64,000 nucleotides of DNA from Saprospiraceae bacterium (lineage in GTDB: Bacteria; Bacteroidota; Bacteroidia; Chitinophagales; Saprospiraceae), in assembly GCA_026129545.1 (NCBI GenBank), contig JAHCHX010000004.1, positions 124,001 through 188,000 on the forward strand, written 5' to 3'. Positions 38,728-46,466 of the stretch are shown here, piece after piece (the first letter of the stretch is position 1; the number at the start of each line of letters is the position of its first letter). The translations under genes were made by a program, and so were the position numbers. Below the pieces are notes generated by a model. That model was not told the DNA's origin, ran no database searches, and was given only the letters and a program-made list of their open reading frames with translations.

Positions 38728-41442
38728 ATGAAAATCCACTTCTACCTCCGCTACCACACCCAATTCGGCGAATCATTCTCCCTCCGCCTCGACGACGGGC
38801 AGTCCGTCGCGCTCGAATGCCTGAACGACGACCTCTGGCATGGCAGCATCGAAGTAAAGGCAAAAGGCGGCGCTTCGATACGATACTCATATATTTTTCA
38901 TGACCTCAACGGCAACGAAAAACCGGAGGCTAGCACTGAACGCATCATCGCCCCTGCCGAGCTTCCCGCCGGTTCCGTGACGGTGTTCGACTATTACAAC
39001 CCCGTCGGGGCAGTGGAAAACGTGTTTGACACACAGCCGTTTCGACAAATATTTTTCCCAAAAAATGACAGTCACGCTGCCAAAAGCACCTCGCCAAAGG
39101 CCCAATTCACGCACATTTTTCGCGTGAAAATCCCGCTCCTGAAAGCCGACGAAGTACCTTGCCTATTGGGACACGGAACGGCTCTTCGCAACTGGGACAG
39201 CGCCGCGCCAATCCTGCTTTCCAAACATGAAAACTGGTGGGAGACCCGCCTCGACCTTTCAAAAGAAGAACTCCCGCTCGGCTACAAATACGGCATCTGG
39301 AACACTAAAACCGGACGATTCACAGGCTTCGAAGAGGGCGGAAATCGAACCGTTTTTGCGCATCCGGGAGCCAACATCCACCATGACAACTACGCCCGCT
39401 TCCCCAACAACACTTGGAAAGGCGCGGGCGTGGCGCTCCCAGTTTTCAGCCTGCGCAGCCAACAAAGTTGGGGCGTGGGCGAGTTCGCCGATATGCGCTT
39501 GCTCGTGGATTGGGCCAAATCTGTCGGCCTCAAGCTCATCCAACTGCTGCCCGTCAACGACTCCACTGCCACACACACTTGGCTCGATTCGTACCCCTAT
39601 TCGGCGGTATCGGCCTTCGCTTTGCACCCCATTTATCTGAACATGGAGCAGTTGGCCGGGAAGAAACACGCCGCGATGTTGAAGCCGTTTTTGAAAAAGC
39701 AACAGGAGTTAAATTCGCTCGAAGCCGTTGACTACGAAGGTGTGTTGCAAACAAAATGGGACATCATCCGCCAACTCTACGAGTTGCAAAAAGCCGATTG
39801 GCTCAACGACGCAGCATGGCTCGAATATTACGAGGCCAACAAACACTGGCTTGCGCCCTACGCCGCCTTCTGTTGGCTGCGCGATGCGAACGGCACGGCG
39901 GATTTCAATCAGTGGCCGTCGCACCAAACCTACAAGGCCGCCGAAGTAGAAAAACTTTTCTCACCCCTAAATCCTGCAAACCTTGTAAATCCTGTCAAAA
40001 AAAACACTCCAAAATCTGTCAACGACTTCGACCAAATCGCCATCCACCTCTTCGTGCAGTGGCACTTGCACCTACAACTCAAATCGGCGACCGACTACGC
40101 CCACGCCAACGGCATCGCCGTGAAAGGCGACATCCCCATCGGTATCTACCGCTATTCCTGCGACGCTTGGGTCGCGCCAGAACTCTACAATATGGACAAA
40201 CAGGCTGGCGCGCCACCCGACGATTTTGCCGAAAAAGGCCAGAACTGGGGCTTCCCGACCTACAATTGGGAGCGCATGAAGCGCGACGGTTTTGCTTGGT
40301 GGCGGCAGCGCTTCGAGCAAATGAGCCTCTACTTCGATGCCTTCCGCATTGACCACATTCTCGGCTTCTTCCGCATCTGGAGCATCCCGCTAGACGCAGT
40401 GGAGGGCATTCTCGGGCAGTTCGTCCCGGCCCTCCCGGTCGCGGAAAAGGAGTTTCACGACGCGGGCATCGGCTTCAATCACAGCCGTTTGTGCGAGCCG
40501 TACATCACCGAGCGGGTGTTGTGGGAAATTTTTGGCGAGGACGAGGTACCCTTCGTGCGCGACCATTTTTTGGAGAAAAAACAAAACAGCCACCACTACG
40601 CTTTGAAGGCGGCATTTGCCACCCAGCGCAAAGTGGAGGCGTGGTTCGGCGAGCAAGTGGCGAATGAAAGAAATGAAAAATTGCGCGACGGGTTGTACAA
40701 CCTGATTTCCAACGTCCTGCTCTTTCAGGAAGAAAAAGGCAAATACCATTTCAGGTTTGGCATCGAGAAAACCACTTCGTTCCAGCACTTGCCTGATGAG
40801 GTGAAAGAGCCGCTCAAAAATCTCTACATCAATTATTTCTATCGCCGTCAAGATGAATTTTGGAAAAAAGAGGCGCTCGAAAAATTGCCGGATTTGAAAC
40901 GCTCCACCAATATGCTCATCTGCGGCGAAGACCTCGGCATGGTGCCGCACTGCGTGCCCGACGTGATGAACGAACTCGGCATCCTAAGCCTCGAAGTGCA
41001 GCGGATGCCCAAGCAAACTGGCCTGACTTTTTTCCACCCAAAAGACGCGCCTTATCTTTCCGTGGTGACACCCAGCACCCACGACATGAGCACGATACGC
41101 GGCTGGTGGGAGGAAAACCGCGAACTCTCGCAGCGTTTTTTCAACGAGACGCTCGGCTACGAAGGCACGGCGCCTTACTTCTGCGAGGCGTGGCTCAATC
41201 GCGCCGTCATAGCCCAACACTTCCATTCCCCGGCCATGTGGGCGATTTTTCAACTGCAAGACCTGCTCGGCAGCGACGAAAAACTGCGCCGCGAAAACCC
41301 GCACGACGAGCGCATCAACGTCCCCGCCAACCCGAAGCACTACTGGCGCTACCGGATGCACCTGACGCTGGAAGACTTGATGCAGGCGGAGAAATTCAAT
41401 GCGGATGTGAGAAAGTTGGTGGGGGAGAGTGGGCGGGGATAA
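38728..41442 (+). CDS. malQ: 4-alpha-glucanotransferase (GH77) with N-terminal starch-binding domains
   Basis: 904 residues from the ATG at 38728 (MKIHFYLRYHTQFGE); typical of the long Bacteroidota MalQ. Two CBM20-like domains (about 1-125 and 130-240; ending with the NWWETRLDL and GYKYGIWN stretches) precede the GH77 barrel (260-880), which has FSLRSQQSWGVGEFADM, the catalytic regions DAFRIDHILGFFRIW (nucleophile Asp) and ICGEDLGMVP (acid/base Glu), and TPSTHDMSTIRGWW. A repeat-derived insert NPANLVNPVKK lies near residue 416. The 3' end is duplicated at 44520-44584, and the ABC-3C island begins right after it. Confidence 0.96.
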   Translation: MKIHFYLRYHTQFGESFSLRLDDGQSVALECLNDDLWHGSIEVKAKGGASIRYSYIFHDLNGNEKPEASTERIIAPAELPAGSVTVFDYYNPVGAVENVFDTQPFRQIFFPKNDSHAAKSTSPKAQFTHIFRVKIPLLKADEVPCLLGHGTALRNWDSAAPILLSKHENWWETRLDLSKEELPLGYKYGIWNTKTGRFTGFEEGGNRTVFAHPGANIHHDNYARFPNNTWKGAGVALPVFSLRSQQSWGVGEFADMRLLVDWAKSVGLKLIQLLPVNDSTATHTWLDSYPYSAVSAFALHPIYLNMEQLAGKKHAAMLKPFLKKQQELNSLEAVDYEGVLQTKWDIIRQLYELQKADWLNDAAWLEYYEANKHWLAPYAAFCWLRDANGTADFNQWPSHQTYKAAEVEKLFSPLNPANLVNPVKKNTPKSVNDFDQIAIHLFVQWHLHLQLKSATDYAHANGIAVKGDIPIGIYRYSCDAWVAPELYNMDKQAGAPPDDFAEKGQNWGFPTYNWERMKRDGFAWWRQRFEQMSLYFDAFRIDHILGFFRIWSIPLDAVEGILGQFVPALPVAEKEFHDAGIGFNHSRLCEPYITERVLWEIFGEDEVPFVRDHFLEKKQNSHHYALKAAFATQRKVEAWFGEQVANERNEKLRDGLYNLISNVLLFQEEKGKYHFRFGIEKTTSFQHLPDEVKEPLKNLYINYFYRRQDEFWKKEALEKLPDLKRSTNMLICGEDLGMVPHCVPDVMNELGILSLEVQRMPKQTGLTFFHPKDAPYLSVVTPSTHDMSTIRGWWEENRELSQRFFNETLGYEGTAPYFCEAWLNRAVIAQHFHSPAMWAIFQLQDLLGSDEKLRRENPHDERINVPANPKHYWRYRMHLTLEDLMQAEKFNADVRKLVGESGRG
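39969..39998 (+). repeat. Repeat R2 fragment coding in frame in malQ
   Basis: The 30 bases beginning AATCCTGCAAACCTTGTAAA and ending CCTGTCAAA match the complement of the MITE-like element's inner arm at 13549-13577 with two differences. They encode NPANLVNPVK in MalQ between KLFSPL and DFDQIAIHLF, where other MalQ proteins have a shorter loop. Confidence 0.75.
41372..41436 (+). repeat. 65-bp direct repeat, left copy (3' end of malQ)
   Basis: Perfect match to 44520-44584. It contains the final codons for DLMQAEKFNADVRKLVGESG of MalQ. The island lies between the two copies. Confidence 0.97.
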
Positions 41443-41458
41443 AATGTGGAAAATTATC

Positions 41459-41466
41459 TACTTTTG
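41459..41466 (+). promoter_or_regulatory. -7 box for the ABC-3C operon
   Basis: TACTTTTG, exact TAnnTTTG match, just inside the left boundary of the island and 48 bases before the ATG at 41515. It suggests the island carries its own promoter. Confidence 0.6.
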
Positions 41467-41514
41467 GGACATTCATCTTAGTGCTTCACATTCTTAAATT
41501 TACCCTTGAAAAAG

Positions 41515-42408
41515 ATGAATCAGGCAATCCAAACCATTTTTGCTTCCAGAATTGAAAATCTACAAGGATTCGATTTTGAGGATTTTGTAAAAGAATTGCT
41601 CCTTGCTAAATATTCGCCCAGTGGTTTTAGCCCTACACGTCCTAGAAAAGACAGAGGAAGTGATGGGTTCATTTTGGATTCCCAAACAGTTGTTGCAAGT
41701 TATGGTCCGAAAAGATACAACCACAATGATTTCATAAAAAAAGTGAATGATGACTATGAAGAGTTTCGTAAGCATTGGCAGGCCACTTTCCCAAACTGGC
41801 AGATGTTTGTCAATCACAAGCTTGATCCCCTTCAACAACCCTACATCAGCTCGAAGCATTTTGGGTCAGTACTTATGGGGTTAGACCAAATTATGTCTAT
41901 CATTGCTTATGATGTCAATATTAGTGCAACGGCAAGAAGGCATTTAGCAGATTTCTTGAAAATTGACCGAAGCCAATATTTCTCTAGTTATCTCTCCGAG
42001 TTACTCGAAAATCTTTTGTCTGGTACTCAAACTGATCCGACTCAACTAACAAATTTTGACCCTGATAGGCTTACAGCAATCAAAGATAAAATTCAATTGA
42101 ATTATACGCAAGACGACCTAGAATCAGCTTACCAAGAATTTGAAACAGTGCTACCGCTTTTTGAAATTATTGAGAGTCACATGGCTAAATTTGACGATGA
42201 TGAAAAAAGTAGGCTTAAATATCGAGTGGTAAAAGATTACAACCGGATGGGAGGAGAGTTTAAACAACGTTTAGATTCTCTCGTTGTCATATACTTACGA
42301 GAATTCGCTAATGAAAAAGATGACGATTATCAATATAACGTCACTGCCGTGTTGTTATACCTCTTCGAGCAATGTTTAATTGGTAAGAAAAAAGAAGCCA
42401 ACCCATGA
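41515..42408 (+). CDS. ABC-3C system effector with N-terminal nuclease-like domain
   Basis: 297 residues from the ATG at 41515. The N-terminal part (about 8-125) has FEDFVKELLLAKYSPSGFSP and RPRKDRGSDGFIL followed by VVASYGPKRYN, an arrangement like Mrr/PD-(D/E)xK-type restriction domains (acidic start, then D-G and a Q/S-x-K strand). The rest (about 130-297) is helical and is probably the ABC-3C C-terminal domain that contacts the other two components. It overlaps the next gene by four bases (ATGA at 42405). In ABC-3C systems the effector attacks invader or host nucleic acid on activation by the ATPase. The nuclease assignment is from pattern only. Confidence 0.7.
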   Translation: MNQAIQTIFASRIENLQGFDFEDFVKELLLAKYSPSGFSPTRPRKDRGSDGFILDSQTVVASYGPKRYNHNDFIKKVNDDYEEFRKHWQATFPNWQMFVNHKLDPLQQPYISSKHFGSVLMGLDQIMSIIAYDVNISATARRHLADFLKIDRSQYFSSYLSELLENLLSGTQTDPTQLTNFDPDRLTAIKDKIQLNYTQDDLESAYQEFETVLPLFEIIESHMAKFDDDEKSRLKYRVVKDYNRMGGEFKQRLDSLVVIYLREFANEKDDDYQYNVTAVLLYLFEQCLIGKKKEANP

Positions 42409-42692
42409 TTTTACCGCATCCTGACAGCAATTTGAGTAACAACCTGATGGTTGTGGGGGCGGATATTGTCCAACTACTTTCTCGCCCCGGTATGAGGGAC
42501 AATTTTGTTTTAGTGGATGATTTACTCCGTATTTTCTTAAAAAAGAACGAGAAAAGGAATCCTGAAATGTTCCTTCACGCTCTCACGTTCCTCTACGCAA
42601 TGGATGCGATTGAAAGGAGAGGGTATCGAATTAGATTGATTCGCCAAAACCCACCAAAGAAGCAAAAAACCGAGCAACTCACTCTTTTTTGA
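42405..42692 (+). CDS. ABC-3C system middle component (MC6-like)
   Basis: 95 residues. The start MILPHPDSNLSNNLMVVGAD and the following helices (IVQLLSRPGM, FVLVDDLLRIFLKKN, FLHALTFLYAMDAIERRGYR) have the form of the small helical middle components of ABC-3C systems, which bridge the effector and the ATPase. It overlaps the effector gene by four bases and is followed by the ATPase gene after three bases, so the three are tightly coupled in translation. Confidence 0.72.
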   Translation: MILPHPDSNLSNNLMVVGADIVQLLSRPGMRDNFVLVDDLLRIFLKKNEKRNPEMFLHALTFLYAMDAIERRGYRIRLIRQNPPKKQKTEQLTLF

Positions 42693-42695
42693 CTC

Positions 42696-44483
42696 ATGCT
42701 TGTCAGACTTTATTCAGAAACGAACTTACTTCTGCACGATGTGCCCTTCGAACCGGGCATCAACATCGTGCTGGGGAGATATTCTGGCAAAAAGGAGGCA
42801 ACAGGAGTGAATGGCATAGGTAAATCCTCATTAGTAAGGCTTATCAATTACTGCTTCTTGTCTCGTTCCGCAGAAAAAATATTTGAAAGTAACCAATACG
42901 AATTTCTGCGAAAGGATGAGCATAATATCGCACTAGAATTCCAAATGGGAGGCAAAAGGTATTTTATCAAACGGTATTTTGCTGAAAAAAGTAAGGTTCA
43001 TTTCGGTACCCGCCCTGACCGTTTAGAAATGTACGAAAAGCAGGAGGCCAAAGAAGTCCTAAACAATATTTTTTTCCCAACGGTGGACAGCAGAGTGGTG
43101 TTAGAGGGGAATCGCTTTGGCACCCTGCTTAATTTCTTTGTCAAAGATGACTTGGAAAATCAAAAGAGGATTGAACCGCTTGATTTCTTTGATTATAGCG
43201 CGAGCACAAAAGACATCGCTCTTTATAATTTTTTTCTCTTGAACCTGCCAACTCGAAATCTTGCACGGTTTGCCGAACTGACCACAGAATCTAAAAGTAA
43301 AAGCGATACGGTGACCGAGTTGACAAAAACTTTAGAGGCAAGGACTGGTCGTACTGTTCAGGAATTTAGGAGTGAAAAACTGGAAATCGAGAGCAGGATA
43401 TTAAGGCTCGAGAGGACCTTGGGCGATTACAAATTTCTTGAGCAGTACAAGAATATTGAAAACGAGTTAGTAGAACTGACTAAAAAAATCAACGATAGGC
43501 TTGAGGCATATCATTCGCAAAATCATGAGTTGAAACGTCTTCGAGAACTCTACACCCAAGATTTTCAGGTAGATACAGTTCAGGTACAGAAAATTTACAA
43601 CGAGGTTCGAGAGACTTTTGGCGACTTGGTTCGCAAAAAATTGGATGAGGTAATTGCTTTCAGACAAGAGATATTAGAGAATCGAAATCGGTTTCTTTTG
43701 AAAAAAGAACAGCAACTGACTCTGGGTATCCAAAATGAGTTGTCGGCCATTTCAAAATTGGAAGAGCAGCGCAGCGTACTTTACCAAAAACTGAAAGAAA
43801 AGGGGGCGTTGGAGAGCATTGAAAACATCTATAAAGAGCTCATTAACGAAAGGTCTGGTCTTGAATCCGCAATGAGCAGCGTGAATGAGATTGACCGATT
43901 ACAAGAAATTATCGCAGACCAAGAGGTCATCATCAGCGAAGTAAAAAGAGATATACAACAAGATTTGAAAGATTTTGAAAGCATCGTAGCCCGACATCGT
44001 GCCTCTTTCAAGGACATTCTCAACAATGCCCTTTTTCTGGGCGAAGGAAGTGAAAAGGCTTACTTCGATGTGGACATCGTGACATCTGCTAGGCAGCAGG
44101 GTAATCTTCCTTTCAAAATAAATGTCGAAATACCCAAGAGCAAATCTCACGGAAACTCTCGACTAAAACTTATCGCATATGATTTAATGGTGTTTTTGGG
44201 CAACATAAGACAAGGTCGAAAACTCCCAGATTTCTTGATTCACGATGGGGTCTATCATGCTATTTCGCACAAAACTAAAGTAAACACACTCAATTACATT
44301 GCTCATGAGTTCAACAAAAATCCAACTTTTCAGTACATTGTTACATTTAATGAAGATGAACTCGAAGTACCCGAAAGCAAAGAAGATTCTTTTGGTACCC
44401 TTGATTTTAATTGGCGGAAAAATGTAGTTATTGAACTAGAAGACACACCTGAAAAAATGCTTTTCAAACGAGACCTGACATGA
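42696..44483 (+). CDS. ABC-3C system ATPase, DUF2326 family
   Basis: 595 residues. The N-terminal ATPase half has Walker A GVNGIGKSSLVRL (about 37-49). Long coiled coils fill about 195-465. The C-terminal half carries the DUF2326 features: a signature-like KSHGNSRLKLIAYDLMVF and Walker B LPDFLIHDGVYHAI near residue 510-525. This is a small SMC/RecN-like ABC ATPase that senses a trigger (DNA or phage component) and switches on the effector. Codon use is AT-rich like that of its two partners. Confidence 0.88.
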   Translation: MLVRLYSETNLLLHDVPFEPGINIVLGRYSGKKEATGVNGIGKSSLVRLINYCFLSRSAEKIFESNQYEFLRKDEHNIALEFQMGGKRYFIKRYFAEKSKVHFGTRPDRLEMYEKQEAKEVLNNIFFPTVDSRVVLEGNRFGTLLNFFVKDDLENQKRIEPLDFFDYSASTKDIALYNFFLLNLPTRNLARFAELTTESKSKSDTVTELTKTLEARTGRTVQEFRSEKLEIESRILRLERTLGDYKFLEQYKNIENELVELTKKINDRLEAYHSQNHELKRLRELYTQDFQVDTVQVQKIYNEVRETFGDLVRKKLDEVIAFRQEILENRNRFLLKKEQQLTLGIQNELSAISKLEEQRSVLYQKLKEKGALESIENIYKELINERSGLESAMSSVNEIDRLQEIIADQEVIISEVKRDIQQDLKDFESIVARHRASFKDILNNALFLGEGSEKAYFDVDIVTSARQQGNLPFKINVEIPKSKSHGNSRLKLIAYDLMVFLGNIRQGRKLPDFLIHDGVYHAISHKTKVNTLNYIAHEFNKNPTFQYIVTFNEDELEVPESKEDSFGTLDFNWRKNVVIELEDTPEKMLFKRDLT

Positions 44484-44519
44484 TTTCCCAAACATCATCC
44501 TTTTTACATTTCAACCTAC

Positions 44520-44584
44520 AAGACTTGATGCAGGCGGAGAAATTCAATGCGGATGTGAGAAAGTTGGTGGGGGAGAGTGGGCGG
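44520..44584 (+). repeat. 65-bp direct repeat, right copy (malQ-like 3' end)
   Basis: Identical to 41372-41436. It continues in the same frame to GGAATTAA, i.e. an end SGRN-stop instead of SGRG-stop. Just before the repeat the frame reads FLHFNLQDLMQ, similar to MHLTLEDLMQ in malQ, so the homology may extend further left in diverged form. Confidence 0.95.
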
Positions 44585-44586
44585 AA

Positions 44587-44910
44587 TTAACCAAACGCCG
44601 AATACTTCCCCAGACAAGCCCCAAAGCCAATCACTCCTACCAACAATCCGGCAAGCATCATGGCCTTGCCCAAAGGTTTGTGGTGAGTGCTACCGATAGT
44701 CAGCACCAAGCCCACAATAAGGTTGATGCCCGTCTGTGCTACAATCGCCATTGCATCCAACAGGATTGGCCCGTAGTCATGTCCTTTGCCGATGCCCGTA
44801 ACGGCCAGATAGAACAGCATGATGCCAAAGTTGATAAGCACCACCTTGCCAAGGGGCATTTTTTGTGGAGGTTCGTGTGGGTGGGTGGATTGGTCGAGCG
44901 GTTCGTGCAT
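44587..44910 (-). CDS. Hypothetical membrane protein
   Basis: 107 residues: a soluble His/Pro-rich N-terminus (MHEPLDQSTHPHEPPQKMPL) and three hydrophobic segments (about 22-41, 50-70, 80-100). It is similar in character to small polytopic proteins found beside membrane enzymes. It follows the radical SAM gene by 12 bases on the same strand, suggesting a shared transcript. Its stop lies two bases outside the ABC-3C island, so the island inserted between malQ and this gene. Confidence 0.7.
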   Translation of the reverse strand: MHEPLDQSTHPHEPPQKMPLGKVVLINFGIMLFYLAVTGIGKGHDYGPILLDAMAIVAQTGINLIVGLVLTIGSTHHKPLGKAMMLAGLLVGVIGFGACLGKYSAFG

Positions 44911-44922
44911 AGCAAGATGTGG

Positions 44923-46344
44923 TTAGTGTGATAGTGTGGTCAATTGAGTGGTGGTTTCGTTTCGCAGTTGTTCCAAATACGCCCGTTTGGCCGGGTCGCG
45001 GTAAAACATATTCATCGTCTCGAAAGGGATGATTTTTTCGTCGTCCAAACTTACGATGTGCACACAGGATTTTTTAATCGCCCGCACATCAAAATCGTAA
45101 GCGTCAATAAATCGCATGATGATGATGCGGAAAAGGTTGTCGTAACCCAGGTTAGGGGCGCTGATTTGCGGCAGGCAACACATGATGCTGTGCAGTTCTT
45201 CGGTGGCGCACTCGACCGAATTGCCGGTGCTGAACAGTTGAATCATGTGCTCGTGGAGCCGCTCATCCTGCTCATACACAATGGTGTTGCGCGAGTTGTC
45301 GAGCAGGTCTTGCGGGTTGAGGTAGCGCGTGAGCGGGAACACCTGCCCGTCTATTTTCAGGGCGTAGGCCATCGCCAGCGCATCGGGGTTGCAAGGCACG
45401 GGTATGATGTCTTCGGGTTGGAAAATGAGCGATTGCCTCAGGATTTCCTGCCGCACTTCTGTCAGGGTGATGCGGTCGGTAGCCGGGTCGAAATGCTCGA
45501 AACGCCCGGCAGCCTGTGTCGGCTGAAAAGTGACGCCGCGCACACATTTTTGCTGCAACGCGAACTCGATGATGTTGCCGATTTCGCCGTCGTTCAAGCC
45601 TTTCTGCAAGGTGACGACGAGCGTGGTGGACAGATTTACTTTGTTCAAATTTTCCAACGCCCGCATCCGCACATCGAGCAAATTTTCTCCACGCAGACTT
45701 TCCAAAACCTTCGGATTCAGCGAGTCGAATTGCAGGTAAATTTCAAAATCAGGCATGTAACCCGCCAGCCGTTCGGTGAACGCGGCATCCTTCGCAATGC
45801 GGATGCCGTTGGTGTTCAGCATCAGGTGACGGATGGGTTTTCGTTTTGCAATATCCAGTATTTCAAAGAATTGTGGATGCACGGTCGGTTCGCCGCCGCT
45901 GAGTTGCACCACGTCGGGCTGGCCTTCGTTGGCTACGACGAGGTCGAGCATTCGCTCGATTTCTTCCAGCGTCCGGTGCCGCCCGTGGTGGGGCGACGAC
46001 TCGGCGTAGCAGGTCGGGCAAGTCAGGTTGCAGCGGTCAGTCACTTCCACGATGGTGAGGCAAGAATGCTGTTCGTGGTCGGGGCAGAGGCCGCAATCGT
46101 AAGGGCAACCGAAGTGGGTGCGCGTGTTGAATCGGCGCGGCATTTCGCTGCGTTTGGCGTAGTTACGGGTGTTCCGATAATATTCTACATCGTTGGCAAT
46201 CAACACTTTTTCCGCGCCGTGTTCGGGGCAGCGTTTGAGCATGAAGACTTTTTCGTCTTCAAAAATCACTTTCGCGTCCACGCGGCGTAGGCAGCGCGAG
46301 CAGAGGGAAAGCGTGAAGTCGTAGTAGATGTAAGGACGTTCCAA
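44923..46344 (-). CDS. Radical SAM protein, Tes/MJ0619-like
   Basis: 473 residues. An N-terminal zinc-ribbon-like part (CSRCLRRVDAKVIFEDEKVF, CPEHG) precedes GCPYDCGLCPDHEQHSCL and the SAM cluster motif CNLTCPTCYAE (CxxxCxxC). Then come QLSGGEPTVHP and the AdoMet barrel. This layout with several extra Cys motifs matches the family that includes tetraether lipid synthase (Tes) and MJ0619. The enzyme may build a lipid or methylate a substrate. The start codon is a TTG at 46344 directly against a tandem-repeat tract, so the original 5' end may have been lost. Confidence 0.82.
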   Translation of the reverse strand: MERPYIYYDFTLSLCSRCLRRVDAKVIFEDEKVFMLKRCPEHGAEKVLIANDVEYYRNTRNYAKRSEMPRRFNTRTHFGCPYDCGLCPDHEQHSCLTIVEVTDRCNLTCPTCYAESSPHHGRHRTLEEIERMLDLVVANEGQPDVVQLSGGEPTVHPQFFEILDIAKRKPIRHLMLNTNGIRIAKDAAFTERLAGYMPDFEIYLQFDSLNPKVLESLRGENLLDVRMRALENLNKVNLSTTLVVTLQKGLNDGEIGNIIEFALQQKCVRGVTFQPTQAAGRFEHFDPATDRITLTEVRQEILRQSLIFQPEDIIPVPCNPDALAMAYALKIDGQVFPLTRYLNPQDLLDNSRNTIVYEQDERLHEHMIQLFSTGNSVECATEELHSIMCCLPQISAPNLGYDNLFRIIIMRFIDAYDFDVRAIKKSCVHIVSLDDEKIIPFETMNMFYRDPAKRAYLEQLRNETTTQLTTLSH

Positions 46345-46466
46345 GTTAGTTGTTAGTTGTTGGTTGTTAGTTGTTAGTTGGTTGTTAGTTGTTAGTTGTT
46401 GGTTGTTAGTTGTTAGTTGTTGGTTGTTAGTTGGTTGTTAGTTGTTGGTTGGTTGTTAGTTGTTAG
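46345..46466 (-). repeat. Tandem repeat of (A)ACAACTAAC units
   Basis: About 120 bases made of the units GTTAGTT and GTTGGTT (plus strand) in alternation. It supplies the stop of the Lgt-like gene (46456-46458) and touches the TTG start of the radical SAM gene (46344). The minus strand gives AACAACTAAC, rich in stop codons in one frame. Confidence 0.9.

Larger units (their letters stand above)
41437..44584 (+). mobile_element. ABC-3C defence island inserted at the 3' end of malQ
   Basis: 3148 bases, delimited by the left repeat's end and the right repeat's end. The contents are an effector, a small middle component and an SMC-like ATPase. It is visibly richer in A+T than the flanks and uses different codons. 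There is no integrase, transposase or recombinase. The 65-bp repeats are long for a transposon target duplication and look more like recombination att sites or a segmental duplication. Confidence 0.8.

Noticed and set aside
41437..44584. Classical integrative element or prophage for the ABC-3C island
   Set aside because: There is no integrase, excisionase or other phage gene, and the element is only 3.1 kb.
44944..46290. 448-residue plus-strand frame opposite the radical SAM gene
   Set aside because: It is an antisense shadow; the minus frame holds the CxxxCxxC motif and a coherent family pattern.
46345..46466. CRISPR array
   Set aside because: The units are 7-10 bases long with no spacers; this is a simple tandem repeat.
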